Assembly: GCF_013149275.1 (NCBI RefSeq)
Contig: NZ_JABGNA010000004.1
Location: 310,001-374,000, forward strand
Source of the DNA: Mucilaginibacter sp. SG564
Lineage (GTDB): Bacteria; Bacteroidota; Bacteroidia; Sphingobacteriales; Sphingobacteriaceae
Length of the DNA: 64,000 bases
Direction: 5' to 3'
The notes under the pieces were generated by a model. The model saw only the letters and a program-made list of their open reading frames with translations, did no database searches and was not told the DNA's origin. This document shows positions 16,603 to 25,723 of this stretch, in pieces. Numbering within the stretch: the first letter of the stretch is position 1; every line of letters begins with the position of its first letter. A program made the position numbers and the translations under genes.

Positions 16603-18467
16603 ATTGGCTGCATTATCTGCTCGAAGCAAACATCTACCTTGCTGTATTTTATGCAGGGTACTGCATATTTCTGAATAAAGAAACCTATTATACACTAAAC
16701 AGGATTTATCTGTTACTAAGTTGTATTATATCTTTTGTCTTGCCATTAATTCAAATAGGTAGGCTAAAGCCAGTAGAGCAAGGGTCAGTTAGCGCGGTTT
16801 ATATTGTACCAAGTGGATTAAAACCAACTATAAATCAAGTATCAAGCTTTTCAGTTACTTTCCAGGATCTAATGATTTATGCCTATTGCCTTGGCGTTAT
16901 TGTATTGATAACGATACTCATCTTCAAATTATACAAACTGGCGCAAATGACCCGAACAGCTAATAAAATAGCCGACGACAAGTATAAAATTGTGCCTATT
17001 GAGGATTCCAATACTGCATTTTCCTTTTTTAATTACCTGTTTATTGGTTCAAAAATGAAAGGCACCGACATCATTATCAGGCATGAAATGGTGCATATCC
17101 GTCAAAAACATACGCTGGATGTGCTGTTTCTGGAGTTCATCAAGATCATTAATTGGTTCAATCCTTTTGTTTACCTGCTTCAAAATAGCCTAAAAACGGT
17201 ACATGAATACATCGCGGATGAACAAACCGCGGCTTTTGAAAGTGATACTCTTTCCTATTCTTCGTTCCTGGTAAATAATGCCTATGGCCTAAATGGCTCG
17301 TCAGTTACACATTCATTTTTCAATTATAATCTACTAAAAAAGAGGATCATTATGTTAAACCAAAAACGTTCGGGGAATTTAGCCAGGCTAAAATACCTCG
17401 TAGCAGTGCCCATCTGTACGGCGGCCCTTTGCGCCTCCACGCTGGGTTTCAGCAAAACTTATGCACTGGTTGATCTGGCACCACAGCGCTATGCTGTCGA
17501 CTCATCGGCCATGGTAAAGCAATCAAAAATGCAGTATCTACCGCCGCCTATCATGGTAAAAAATGGATACGATGATCTTTTTGCTCACTTGAATAAGACT
17601 GAAAAGTACCCTAAAGCAGAGCTAAAAAACAAACAACCAGGCTTGGTTATCGTAGCATTTAATGTAGGTTCAGACCATAAAATATCCAACACACGTATCG
17701 TAAAAAGTACCGGCAACGCTTTTAGCGAAGTGGTACTAGCGTCATTCAAATCATTTAACGGTTCAGTTACCGACAAAGCCGGTGAACACAAATTTGCCAT
17801 CAGCTTTTTTACCGATTATTATGCCCAAGCACCTAAATATGAAGCCGATATACAAAAATCAGGCGTCGAAATTAATACCTTCGTGATAGGGGCCCTTGGA
17901 TACACCGTTCCGCCTCCCCCACCACCTGCCCCTCGATTAGGTAAAACGCCTCCGGCGGTAAAAAAACCTACTTATATAATAGATAAAAAAACACCGCCGC
18001 CACCACCTGCTGCGCCTACAAAACCGGCTAAAATGGTGGATGCCAAACTTATGCCGCCACCACCGCCGCCACAAAGCCCATTTGATAGTCTGTATAAATA
18101 CATCGCAAGACATGTAAGATATCCGAAAGTTGCGCATGATAATCGGATAGGAGGTCGCGTTATACTCGCAGTTACTATTAACAATGGAAAAATAGACGAT
18201 GTAAAACTTGCAAGGTCGCTAACCAATGAAACTGATGCAGAAGTTATAAGAGTGCTTAAAAATTATGATGGCCCATTAGGTATAAAATCTGGATATTATA
18301 GTTTGCCTGTTGCATTTACGCTTCTTGATGAGCATGACAACCAAGTAGCGCACGCACCTGAAAACTATACGCTAAAAAACAAAGATGACTATGTTGACAA
18401 AGACCACTCGCCAAAATCATCTATGAATCAAATTGTTGTAACTGGCTATGTAACTACAAAACAATAA
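16599..18467 (+). CDS. BlaR1-type M56 metallopeptidase with two TonB-C-like domains
   Basis: A 622-residue membrane protein. The N-terminal half has about three to four membrane helices and the zinc-protease motif HEMVHIRQKH (H162, E163, H166), followed by YIADEQTA, as in BlaR1/MecR1. After a further membrane helix (about 265-290) come two TonB-C-like domains: about 325-395 (YPKAELKNKQPGLVIVAFNV) and about 500-585 (RHVRYPKVAHDNRIGGRVIL), separated by proline-rich runs (PPPPPPAPR, PPPPPAAP). It lacks the penicillin-binding sensor of BlaR1. It probably senses an envelope signal and cleaves the upstream repressor. Confidence 0.88.
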   Translation: MNWLHYLLEANIYLAVFYAGYCIFLNKETYYTLNRIYLLLSCIISFVLPLIQIGRLKPVEQGSVSAVYIVPSGLKPTINQVSSFSVTFQDLMIYAYCLGVIVLITILIFKLYKLAQMTRTANKIADDKYKIVPIEDSNTAFSFFNYLFIGSKMKGTDIIIRHEMVHIRQKHTLDVLFLEFIKIINWFNPFVYLLQNSLKTVHEYIADEQTAAFESDTLSYSSFLVNNAYGLNGSSVTHSFFNYNLLKKRIIMLNQKRSGNLARLKYLVAVPICTAALCASTLGFSKTYALVDLAPQRYAVDSSAMVKQSKMQYLPPPIMVKNGYDDLFAHLNKTEKYPKAELKNKQPGLVIVAFNVGSDHKISNTRIVKSTGNAFSEVVLASFKSFNGSVTDKAGEHKFAISFFTDYYAQAPKYEADIQKSGVEINTFVIGALGYTVPPPPPPAPRLGKTPPAVKKPTYIIDKKTPPPPPAAPTKPAKMVDAKLMPPPPPPQSPFDSLYKYIARHVRYPKVAHDNRIGGRVILAVTINNGKIDDVKLARSLTNETDAEVIRVLKNYDGPLGIKSGYYSLPVAFTLLDEHDNQVAHAPENYTLKNKDDYVDKDHSPKSSMNQIVVTGYVTTKQ

Positions 18468-18554
18468 GCCTGCCCAGGTATATTGCACCCTTTAAACAAA
18501 TTGCTGAACGGCTAAAACCGCTTCGGCATTTTTCCATGTAAAGGCATTATAGTC

Positions 18555-19181
18555 CTATCCCTTCACATAGATAACCTGTTTGGTTTCAAAAAACTCTTCG
18601 GTAAAATAGTCTTTAAGATGATATTGTTGCACTTTCAGGCCCGACTCCTTGATTTCCTGCAGCAGGTCACCACCTTTTAGATACAGGATTCCGTTAGGCA
18701 AAGTATTTTTTGAGTCTTTATTGAATTTACCCCTCACCCAGGGATAAAAATCTTTAAGTTGAGTAACCGCACGAGATACTACAAAATCAAACCTTTCATT
18801 CAGTTGCTCGGCCCGCAGATGCGACGCTTTCACATTGCTTAAACCCAAAGCTTTAGCTACCTCTTGTACTACTTTTATCTTTTTACCAATAGAATCAACC
18901 AAATGGAACCGGGTTCCGGGAAATAAAATAGCTAGCGGGATACCTGGGAAACCGCCTCCTGTGCCTACATCCAATACATTTTCACCCGGTAAAAAGGACA
19001 TTATTTTAGCTATTCCGAGCGAGTGCAATACGTGGCGCTCATACAAAAGGTCGATATCTTTACGTGATATCACATTGATCTGGCTATTCCATAGGTTATA
19101 CAACTCCGGCAATTGTTCAATTTGAGAGCATTGTCTATCGGTCAGTTCCGGAAAATATTTGAATACGATATCAGATGTCAT
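18555..19181 (-). CDS. rsmG: 16S rRNA (guanine527-N7)-methyltransferase RsmG
   Basis: RsmG (GidB) adds the m7G527 mark of 16S rRNA. The 208-residue protein has the SAM-binding motif VLDVGTGGGFPGIPLAILFP (about 68-87), the acidic loop HLVDSIGKKI, and FDFVVSRAV. It is the last gene of a three-gene overlapping operon: its ATG overlaps the sigma-factor gene by 11 bp. Loss of this gene in other bacteria gives low-level streptomycin resistance. Confidence 0.95.
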   Translation of the reverse strand: MTSDIVFKYFPELTDRQCSQIEQLPELYNLWNSQINVISRKDIDLLYERHVLHSLGIAKIMSFLPGENVLDVGTGGGFPGIPLAILFPGTRFHLVDSIGKKIKVVQEVAKALGLSNVKASHLRAEQLNERFDFVVSRAVTQLKDFYPWVRGKFNKDSKNTLPNGILYLKGGDLLQEIKESGLKVQQYHLKDYFTEEFFETKQVIYVKG

Positions 19182-19776
19182 CCCTGTTAAAACGATTAAT
19201 AATGTTACCCAGTAAATACCTGGCCCTAAACAATTGTGCTTTAACTGTCCCCAGCGGCAGATCGAGTTGCTGTGCTATTTCCTCATATGATAACTCATCA
19301 AAATAACGCAGAGTGATCAGATTTCTGTAACGATGCGGTAAGCTTTCGATTAATAATTTAAGCTCCTGCGTTTGTTGTTTTTTGATCGATGTTTCCTCGG
19401 GATTCAACACATCAGCTTTTATTTGCAACGGTTTTTCATCCCCATCATCGTCTGTCATCCCGTGGATAGACTGGGTATTCAGTTTCTTTTTACGGATAAA
19501 ATCGATACAGTTATTGGTAGCCACCCTAAATAACCAGGTACTAAAGGCATAATCGGGTTGGTATTTATCCAATTTTTCAAAAGCTTTGGCAAAGGTTTCA
19601 ACAGTAAGATCCATAGCATCTTCCTTATTGTTAACCATTTTTAAAACCATAAAATAAATAGAGTCCTTGTACCGGTGCATCAAATCGGCATAGGCCTTTT
19701 GATCGCCTTCGCGAGCCCTAACTACCAGGTGAAAATCATTCTTCGCGTTATCGGTAAAGTTGGCGTTTATTTCCAT
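19171..19776 (-). CDS. RNA polymerase ECF-type sigma factor
   Basis: A 201-residue sigma-70 family factor with region 2 (DLMHRYKDSIYFMVLKMVNNKEDAMDLTVETFAKAF, FSTWLFRVATNNCIDFIRKK) and region 4 (LPHRYRNLITLRYFDELSYEEIAQQLDLPLGTVKAQLFRAR). No anti-sigma gene is adjacent; it sits between a membrane glycosyltransferase and rsmG with overlaps at both ends. The linker 105-130 is acidic. The stimulus is unknown. It is a housekeeping-like ECF rather than the SusC/D-linked FecI type, since no FecR or TonB receptor gene is nearby. Confidence 0.92.
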   Translation of the reverse strand: MEINANFTDNAKNDFHLVVRAREGDQKAYADLMHRYKDSIYFMVLKMVNNKEDAMDLTVETFAKAFEKLDKYQPDYAFSTWLFRVATNNCIDFIRKKKLNTQSIHGMTDDDGDEKPLQIKADVLNPEETSIKKQQTQELKLLIESLPHRYRNLITLRYFDELSYEEIAQQLDLPLGTVKAQLFRARYLLGNIINRFNRDDI

Positions 19777-20885
19777 TGGGTTGTTTTTAAAAATGTCCCG
19801 ATCAGCCCAAAAACATTTAAATACATATAATATATAATATCAAAAAATGGCAAATACCATATCAAATCTTTGCCATCAAGCTTTTTAAATATCTTACTAT
19901 ATATAACAAGCTGCAATATCAGCCTGAAACCAAACAAACCTAGTGCCAGTAGAGGTTCATATTTAAGAACAAAAGATATTATAAGTAAAATATAAAACAG
20001 AAATCCACTCATAGCATCAAAACTGAGCATTCGCCTGTGTTTGTTTTTGTACAATTTACCTACCCCCATGTGTCGTTTTTTTTGCCTGTACCAGGAGGTT
20101 AAAGTTGTTTTCGCGCTGGTATAAGTAAACGCATCGGGGTGTATCTCAATAATCGTATTATCGGCCGTAGCATGCTGATTTACAAACAGGTCATCATCTC
20201 CGGAGATCACATGCATGTGCGAAGCAAAGCCTTTTTGACTAAAAAACAAGGTTTTAGTATAGCCCAAATTACGCCCAATGCCCATATACGGATCTCCGTT
20301 GAGTGCTCCTGATAAATAGTTTATTGCAGTTTTAATAGTCTCAAAACGCACAAACGGATTTAAGAAATTACGGGTTTTATAATAAGGAGAGTACCCTAAC
20401 ACGATTTGAGCCTTGGTGCTAAAATTAACCGCCATCCGCGTTATCCAGTTTTCAGAGGCGGGTTTGCAATCGGCATCTGTAAACAGCATATATTCATTTT
20501 TGGCGGCTTTTATTCCCAAAGTAAGAGCAAATTTTTTCCCGGTTTTAAAGCGATCGTGCTCGGTTATGGTTACCACTTTTAAATGTGGATACTCCCGCTG
20601 CATATCATCCAAAACATCATTTGATGAATCATAAGAGCAATCATTGATCACAACTACCTCAAAATCCGGATAGTTTTGCTTGAGTATAAAAGGCAGGTTT
20701 TCCTGCAGATTTTTGGCTTCATTTCGTGCGCTTATAATTACCGAAACAGGTATCAATACCTCGGGTAACTTATCCGCTGGTTTATATCGTGAAAGGCGGC
20801 TATGGTTACTTATCAGGTAATACAGCTGAACGATAAAACACAGCTGAAAAAGAATGAAGAGGGCGTTGTGAATATAAGTTTCCAA
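19767..20885 (-). CDS. Membrane glycosyltransferase family 2
   Basis: The 372-residue protein has an N-terminal membrane helix (about 5-25), a GT-A domain with VSVIISARNEAKNLQENLP, VVINDCSYDSSND, and the metal-binding TDADCKP (about 137-143), then a QKKRHMGV motif (family R/QxxRW-like) at about 264 and three C-terminal membrane helices. This layout fits processive or lipid-linked sugar transferases. The substrate cannot be told. First gene of the operon with the sigma factor and rsmG. Confidence 0.88.
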   Translation of the reverse strand: METYIHNALFILFQLCFIVQLYYLISNHSRLSRYKPADKLPEVLIPVSVIISARNEAKNLQENLPFILKQNYPDFEVVVINDCSYDSSNDVLDDMQREYPHLKVVTITEHDRFKTGKKFALTLGIKAAKNEYMLFTDADCKPASENWITRMAVNFSTKAQIVLGYSPYYKTRNFLNPFVRFETIKTAINYLSGALNGDPYMGIGRNLGYTKTLFFSQKGFASHMHVISGDDDLFVNQHATADNTIIEIHPDAFTYTSAKTTLTSWYRQKKRHMGVGKLYKNKHRRMLSFDAMSGFLFYILLIISFVLKYEPLLALGLFGFRLILQLVIYSKIFKKLDGKDLIWYLPFFDIIYYMYLNVFGLIGTFLKTTQWK

Positions 20886-21002
20886 TCAGTTTTAATATCA
20901 GGCAAATTTGTTAAAAATCGCCGGAATAAAAGTGGTCAACATAGGTTTATTTCGTGATTATTACACACACTCGCCTGTTTTTTTCCACACTGGGGCGGAG
21001 TA

Positions 21003-21136
21003 ACGATAAAGGAACAAAGATTAAGGATTATAAACGATGAAAAAAGATAATATACACGAAACGTAAACCTGTCAAATTTTTATCTTTTGTTTGTTAATCC
21101 CTGCCCCTTTATCCTTTCGTCCTTTATCCGCTTTAT
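21003..21136. repeat. Inverted repeat of AAAGGA/TCCTTT words upstream of tgt
   Basis: Left: ACGATAAAGGAACAAAGATT and AAGGATTATAAACGATG. Right: TTAATCCCTGCCCCTTTATC, CTTTCGTCCTTTATCC. These are partial complements with repeated words. The tgt promoter box follows at once. Confidence 0.55.
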
Positions 21137-21140
21137 TTGT

Positions 21141-21148
21141 TAATTTTG
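21141..21148 (+). promoter_or_regulatory. -7 promoter box of tgt
   Basis: Perfect TAATTTTG, ending 10 bp before the ATG at 21159. No clear -33 TTG at the expected distance. The messenger would have a very short leader. Confidence 0.5.
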
Positions 21149-21158
21149 CAACCTCAAA

Positions 21159-22289
21159 ATGAAATTTAATTTAACAGCACAAGATTCGCTTTCGAAAGCG
21201 CGCGCAGGTGAAATTACCACCGACCACGGCACCATACAAACCCCTATATTTATGCCTGTTGGTACTGCCGGCACAGTAAAGGCAGTGCATCAGCACGAAC
21301 TTAAAAATGACATAGAGGCTCAGATTATTTTAGGCAATACCTATCATTTATACCTCAGACCGGGCCTTAATACGCTTGAACAGGCAGGAGGATTGCATAA
21401 ATTTAATGGCTGGGACGGACCCATTTTAACCGACAGCGGTGGTTATCAGGTATATTCTTTAACCGAAGTACGTAAAATTAAGGAGGAAGGTGTTACGTTT
21501 CGTTCGCACATTGATGGTTCAAAACACCTGTTCACACCAGAAAATGTGATGGATATTCAGCGGATTATAGGTGCTGATATCATCATGGCTTTTGATGAAT
21601 GTACCCCCTATCCCTGCGATTATAATTATGCCAGGCGATCTATCGACATGACCCACCGCTGGCTAAAACGTTGCTGCGACCGCTTTGATAATACGGAGCC
21701 TAAATACGGCTATAGCCAAACACTTTTCCCTATAGTACAAGGATCTGTTTATAAAGATTTGCGCGTAAAATCGGCAGAAGTTATTGCTTCTTTTGAACGT
21801 GAGGGCAATGCTATAGGCGGACTTTCGGTAGGCGAGCCAGCCGAAGAAATGTATGCCATGACAGAAATTGTGTGTAATATATTACCAGAGCAAAAACCAC
21901 GTTATCTAATGGGTGTAGGTACACCGGTTAATATATTGGAAAATATAGCCTTAGGAATTGATATGTTTGATTGCGTTATGCCTACCCGTAACGCCCGAAA
22001 TGGCATGCTTTTTACTAAAAATGGTATCATTAATATCAAAAACGAGAAGTGGAAAAATGACTTTTCGGCTATTGAAAGTGATAGTGATCTCTTTGCTGAT
22101 AAGAATTACACCAAAGCCTATTTACGCCATTTAATACATTCGGGCGAGATGCTTGGAGCGCAGATCGCTACCTTGCATAACCTCCATTTTTACCTTTGGC
22201 TGGTTAAAGAAGCACGTAAAAAGATCATATCCGGCGAGTTTTATAACTGGAAAAATAGCATGGTTAAGCAACTTGGCCAACGATTATAG
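21159..22289 (+). CDS. tgt: Queuine/preQ1 tRNA-ribosyltransferase Tgt (zinc site lost)
   Basis: Tgt exchanges guanine-34 for preQ1 in tRNAs with GUN anticodons. The 376 residues include LTDSGGYQVYS (D92), GGLSVGEP, and the Asp pair in DMFDCVMPTRNARNG (D268, D271) with the nucleophile. The C-terminal zinc site (normally C-x-C-x2-C plus His) is replaced: where CxCxxCRNYSRAYLRHL is expected there is SDLFADKNYTKAYLRHL, with no cysteines (about 308-325). The histidine region (ATLHNLHFYLWLV) remains. I believe zinc-less Tgt is common in Bacteroidota. It is followed at 106 bp by the LptF/G gene. Confidence 0.93.
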   Translation: MKFNLTAQDSLSKARAGEITTDHGTIQTPIFMPVGTAGTVKAVHQHELKNDIEAQIILGNTYHLYLRPGLNTLEQAGGLHKFNGWDGPILTDSGGYQVYSLTEVRKIKEEGVTFRSHIDGSKHLFTPENVMDIQRIIGADIIMAFDECTPYPCDYNYARRSIDMTHRWLKRCCDRFDNTEPKYGYSQTLFPIVQGSVYKDLRVKSAEVIASFEREGNAIGGLSVGEPAEEMYAMTEIVCNILPEQKPRYLMGVGTPVNILENIALGIDMFDCVMPTRNARNGMLFTKNGIINIKNEKWKNDFSAIESDSDLFADKNYTKAYLRHLIHSGEMLGAQIATLHNLHFYLWLVKEARKKIISGEFYNWKNSMVKQLGQRL

Positions 22290-22290
22290 C

Positions 22291-22390
22291 CGTTCACCAG
22301 TTCATCGGTTCATTTGTTTATTAGTCTTAACCACATTAATAACAGCTCACATGAAACCAATGAACCAATGAGCCAATGAACTAATAAACA
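22291..22390. repeat. Inverted repeat of GTTCATTTGTTTATTAG words
   Basis: Left: CGTTCACCAGTTCATCGGTT and CATTTGTTTATTAG. Right: ACCAATGAACCAATGAGCCA and ATGAACTAATAAACAAA. Same word family as 10735-10839. Confidence 0.8.
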
Positions 22391-22394
22391 AAAA

Positions 22395-23498
22395 ATGAAG
22401 GCATTTATTCACCGGCATCTGAAAGTTATTGACAGGTTTATTATGGGTAAATACCTGGGCACTTTTGTGTTTACCATGGGTATTTTCGCAGCGGTATCTG
22501 TTGTGTTTGATGTGTCTGAAAAGTTGGATAATTTTACCAATAAACATGCGTCGCTACACGATATCATATTCCAGTACTATGCCGGATTCGTGCCCTTTTA
22601 CCTGAATATGCTATCGCCTTTGATTAATTTTTTAGCCGTAATTTTCTTTACTGCTAAGATGGCAAATCAAACAGAGATTGTACCTATTTTGAGTGGTAAG
22701 GCTAGTTTTAACCGCTTTTTAAGGCCATATTTTATAGCCTCCACCATTATATTTGTGGTATCCTTTTTTGCCAATGTATACCTCATTCCGTATACCAATC
22801 ACCTAAAAAACGACTTTGAGAACGCCAATGGCATAACCGATAACGACCCTACCAAAATTGAGGTACATATGCAGATAGATAAGCACACATTTGTTTATCT
22901 GCAAAACTACGACCCTACCGTACATACTGGCTATCAGTTTATTATGGAGAAGTTTAACGGCGATACGCTTCGCGAAAAATTGATTGCCAACCAGGTTACT
23001 TATGATTCGGTTAAAAGGATCTGGTCATTAAAAAACTATTCTGTTAAATACATAAATGGCTTAAAAGAGCAATTTTTTAAGGATATTCCGCAAAAAGATA
23101 CGGTGCTTGATATGCACCCTACCGACTTTGTTGTATATGATAATGTATACGCGGCCATGTCTTTAAAAGACCTGAATAAGAATATAGATAAAGAAAAACT
23201 ACGCCGGCCAGAGGTGCTAAACAACCTTTACTACGAAAAATACCATCGGTTTATATACCCTTTATCTGCCTACGTTTTAACCGTTGTGGGCGTAGCTTTG
23301 TCGTCACGTAAGGTGCGGGGCGGTGTTGGTTTACCCTTGGGAATTGGCATTATACTCTGTTTTACCTACATTATTGTAGAGCGTTTTGCTATTGTATTTT
23401 CTATAAAAGGTGGCGTTCCGCCCATCTTTACGGTCTTTATTCCTAATACTACATTTGGTTTGCTCGGCTATTATTTACTCCTAAAAGCGCCTAAATAG
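22395..23498 (+). CDS. LptF/LptG-family LPS-transport permease
   Basis: The 367-residue protein fits the YjgP/YjgQ family: membrane helices near the N-terminus (about 18-38, 60-85, 105-125), a large periplasmic beta-jellyroll section (about 145-270) and further helices from about 285 to the end. The start KVIDRFIMGKYLGTFVFTMGI is typical. These subunits pair with LptB to extract lipopolysaccharide. Which of LptF or LptG it represents is not resolved. The next gene starts at its stop codon. Confidence 0.9.
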   Translation: MKAFIHRHLKVIDRFIMGKYLGTFVFTMGIFAAVSVVFDVSEKLDNFTNKHASLHDIIFQYYAGFVPFYLNMLSPLINFLAVIFFTAKMANQTEIVPILSGKASFNRFLRPYFIASTIIFVVSFFANVYLIPYTNHLKNDFENANGITDNDPTKIEVHMQIDKHTFVYLQNYDPTVHTGYQFIMEKFNGDTLREKLIANQVTYDSVKRIWSLKNYSVKYINGLKEQFFKDIPQKDTVLDMHPTDFVVYDNVYAAMSLKDLNKNIDKEKLRRPEVLNNLYYEKYHRFIYPLSAYVLTVVGVALSSRKVRGGVGLPLGIGIILCFTYIIVERFAIVFSIKGGVPPIFTVFIPNTTFGLLGYYLLLKAPK

Positions 23499-24403
23499 TG
23501 GTTACAAAAAGCAACAAAGAAAGCCTCAACAAGAACCTGCTCATACTCCATTTCACTGTTTTTATCTGGGGATTTACCGGCATTTTGGGTAATTTGATAA
23601 CCATTTCTGCTGTACAATTGGTTTGGTATAGGGTGCTTATTGCTGTTATTTCGTTGTTTTTATACTTCAATTTTAGCAAAACAACCATCAGGGTTGATCG
23701 AAAAACGTTCCTGAAAATGGCATCAACAGGTGCTTTAGTGGGCGGTCATTGGGTGCTTTTTTTCGCGTCGATCAAATTATCTACGGTTCCGGTGACGCTG
23801 GTTTGCCTCTCCAGCATCACTTTATTTACGGCCATATTTGAGCCTCTATTGAATAAAACAAAGATCTCCAAACTGGAGATCCTGGCTGGATTACTGATCA
23901 TAACAGGCATCGTTTTGATATTTAAATTTGAATCGCATTACACTAAGGGTATCATAACGGGCCTCGCAAGCGCGGTTTGCGCAAGCCTTTTTTCGATCAT
24001 TAATTCCAAATTCATAAAAAAACACGAAGCCCCGATCATTGCTTTTCATGAGCTAACCGGAGCTTTTTTTTGGATATCGATATACCTTTTATTGACTGGC
24101 GGATTCAACCAATCGCTCATTTTAAAACCTAAAGACATTGGCTATCTGATACTGCTTGGCACCATCTGCACCTCACTTGCCTACGTTGCCGGGGTATCTG
24201 TTATGCGCGAACTTTCGGCATTCAAAGTAGCCCTCATCACCAACCTCGAACCAGTTTATGGCATCCTGATGTCCTTCATTTTTTTTGGTGATATGAATAA
24301 AATGACACTCGGCTTTTGGGCTGGGGCGGTCATTATTTTATCCACAATATTTCTATATCCAGTGGCTCAAAAGCAAATCGCCAAACGAAAAGCAAGATTG
24401 TAA
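23498..24403 (+). CDS. EamA-family (DMT) transporter
   Basis: A 301-residue protein with ten hydrophobic segments in two EamA repeats (first about 12-140, second about 155-290). The GTG start overlaps the stop of the preceding permease by one base, so the genes are translationally coupled. Members export amino acids, nucleosides or other metabolites; the substrate cannot be deduced. About 1 kb of gene-free DNA follows. Confidence 0.9.
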   Translation: MVTKSNKESLNKNLLILHFTVFIWGFTGILGNLITISAVQLVWYRVLIAVISLFLYFNFSKTTIRVDRKTFLKMASTGALVGGHWVLFFASIKLSTVPVTLVCLSSITLFTAIFEPLLNKTKISKLEILAGLLIITGIVLIFKFESHYTKGIITGLASAVCASLFSIINSKFIKKHEAPIIAFHELTGAFFWISIYLLLTGGFNQSLILKPKDIGYLILLGTICTSLAYVAGVSVMRELSAFKVALITNLEPVYGILMSFIFFGDMNKMTLGFWAGAVIILSTIFLYPVAQKQIAKRKARL

Positions 24404-25428
24404 TTTTTTCTTTTCCGCTTCCTGAGACGACACCTTTCCTGTCAATTGCCAGGTTATTTATCCCCTTATATTGTCCTCCGCATCGCGACAAAATCGCCCT
24501 CAATTCCTTCTGTTTTTGAGACAGACCTACCCCGATAGGGGATAGAAAGCCCACAATTCTAAAGGCCATTTTTAAGCCCTGTAAGGCATTATTATTTTTT
24601 AACGGGTTTAGCACCGTTTAAACATCACCTCACACAACAGGCGCAAAATTCATTTTTTAGTTAGTGTACCAAATAAAAATCATAGCAATTACATGAAGTT
24701 TTTATCTTGTCCACTTTTTAGCTTTTAATTTTATCATTAAATTTTAAAAATAAAGATTAATTAAATTTTATAATAATTTAATAATGAAATATTTATATAG
24801 TTTACCAAAAGTAAAAATTAAACAAAATTGAGTTAACTAAAACATCAAAAAACTAAAAATATTAGCAATCAAAATTACAACCCTTAAATACAGAATACAT
24901 ATATTTCATATTCAGATAAATATAAAGTACTATATAAATAAATACTAAACATAATGAATTCAGAAAGGGTATCTAATGATAGTGTTATGAACCTTAAAAT
25001 ACAGGATGAAATAAAACAGGCACATCCCTCCCACTTGTATACAAAAAACTAAATCCCATGAAATTTTTCGAACTCTCGGCTGAGCAGCGATGGTTGATTT
25101 TCGACCCAGGACTTGATAATATAAGAGGCAGAAAAAGCCAAAAAACAGAAGAACCATAACTCATGGAATGAGGCTTCCATTTGGCGATCATGAATTTCTT
25201 AGAATTGAAATTTCCTTCCGTTCATTTTTTTTTATCAGGATTAAAATTTGGCCCCATCAAAAATCCATTTCAATCCTTCACGAAAATTAAAAATCACTTT
25301 TCCAGGAACCCTACTTTTAATCATCCGCTCCCGCCATGTTTTTCAGTTTTCACAAAGCGCTTAATGAAATTGATTTTTAATAAAGATTTAAAAACCGGAT
25401 ATTGTATAAACTGTTAAATCAACTTATC
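24404..25428. other. 1-kb AT-rich gene-free region
   Basis: The gap between the EamA transporter and the LapA-like gene is very AT-rich (24640-24960 particularly). The small reading frames here lack codon bias and family resemblance. A 33-codon frame at 25058-25159 (MKFFELSAEQRWLIFDPGLD...) looks more protein-like and may be a remnant, but I cannot identify it. I see no tRNA, no insertion-sequence ends and no strong hairpin. Confidence 0.55.
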
Positions 25429-25707
25429 ATGAGTATTAAAACAATCACCATAATAGTCGTCACCATTTTGCTTACAGCAGCATTGGCGCAAAACACAGAC
25501 AAGGTTCCGTTCGCTTTTTTATTCGCGAATTTTTATGTTTCCAAATTAATGATGATGGCGGTAGTAGCTGTCGTGGCTTTTATTTTAGGCTGGCTTGTCG
25601 GCCGACCCAAAAAAGCAAAATTTGATATCGGAGGCTATCATGACAATATCCATAAGAAAGACGATCCCAATACACTAAGCGACGAGGACAGAGAGTACAT
25701 CAGCTAA
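25429..25707 (+). CDS. LapA/DUF1049-like two-helix membrane protein
   Basis: A 92-residue protein with two membrane helices (about 4-20 and 38-58) separated by FAFLFANFYVSKLMM, followed by a short basic stretch GRPKKAKF and a polar tail. This pattern (helix, F/V-rich hinge, helix ending GWLVG) matches the LapA domain found in lipopolysaccharide-assembly proteins. The ATG at 25429 is chosen over a TTG 27 bases upstream. The dehydrogenase gene starts 16 bp after its stop, so the two are probably co-transcribed. Confidence 0.7.
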   Translation: MSIKTITIIVVTILLTAALAQNTDKVPFAFLFANFYVSKLMMMAVVAVVAFILGWLVGRPKKAKFDIGGYHDNIHKKDDPNTLSDEDREYIS

Positions 25708-25723
25708 CATCCACCTAACAACC

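Noticed and set aside
17937..18226. Trp/Arg- and Gly-rich minus-strand frames
   Set aside because: They are the antisense reading of the proline-rich linkers in the BlaR1-TonB protein.
24333..24614. 93-codon minus-strand frame overlapping the EamA gene end
   Set aside because: It overlaps a good gene antisense and mostly covers non-conserved AT-rich DNA. The product (SQKQKELRAILSRC) has no family I recognise.
25181..25417. 78-codon frame in the AT-rich gap
   Set aside because: Phe/Pro/Lys-rich composition from AT-rich DNA, no start-site features, no similarity.
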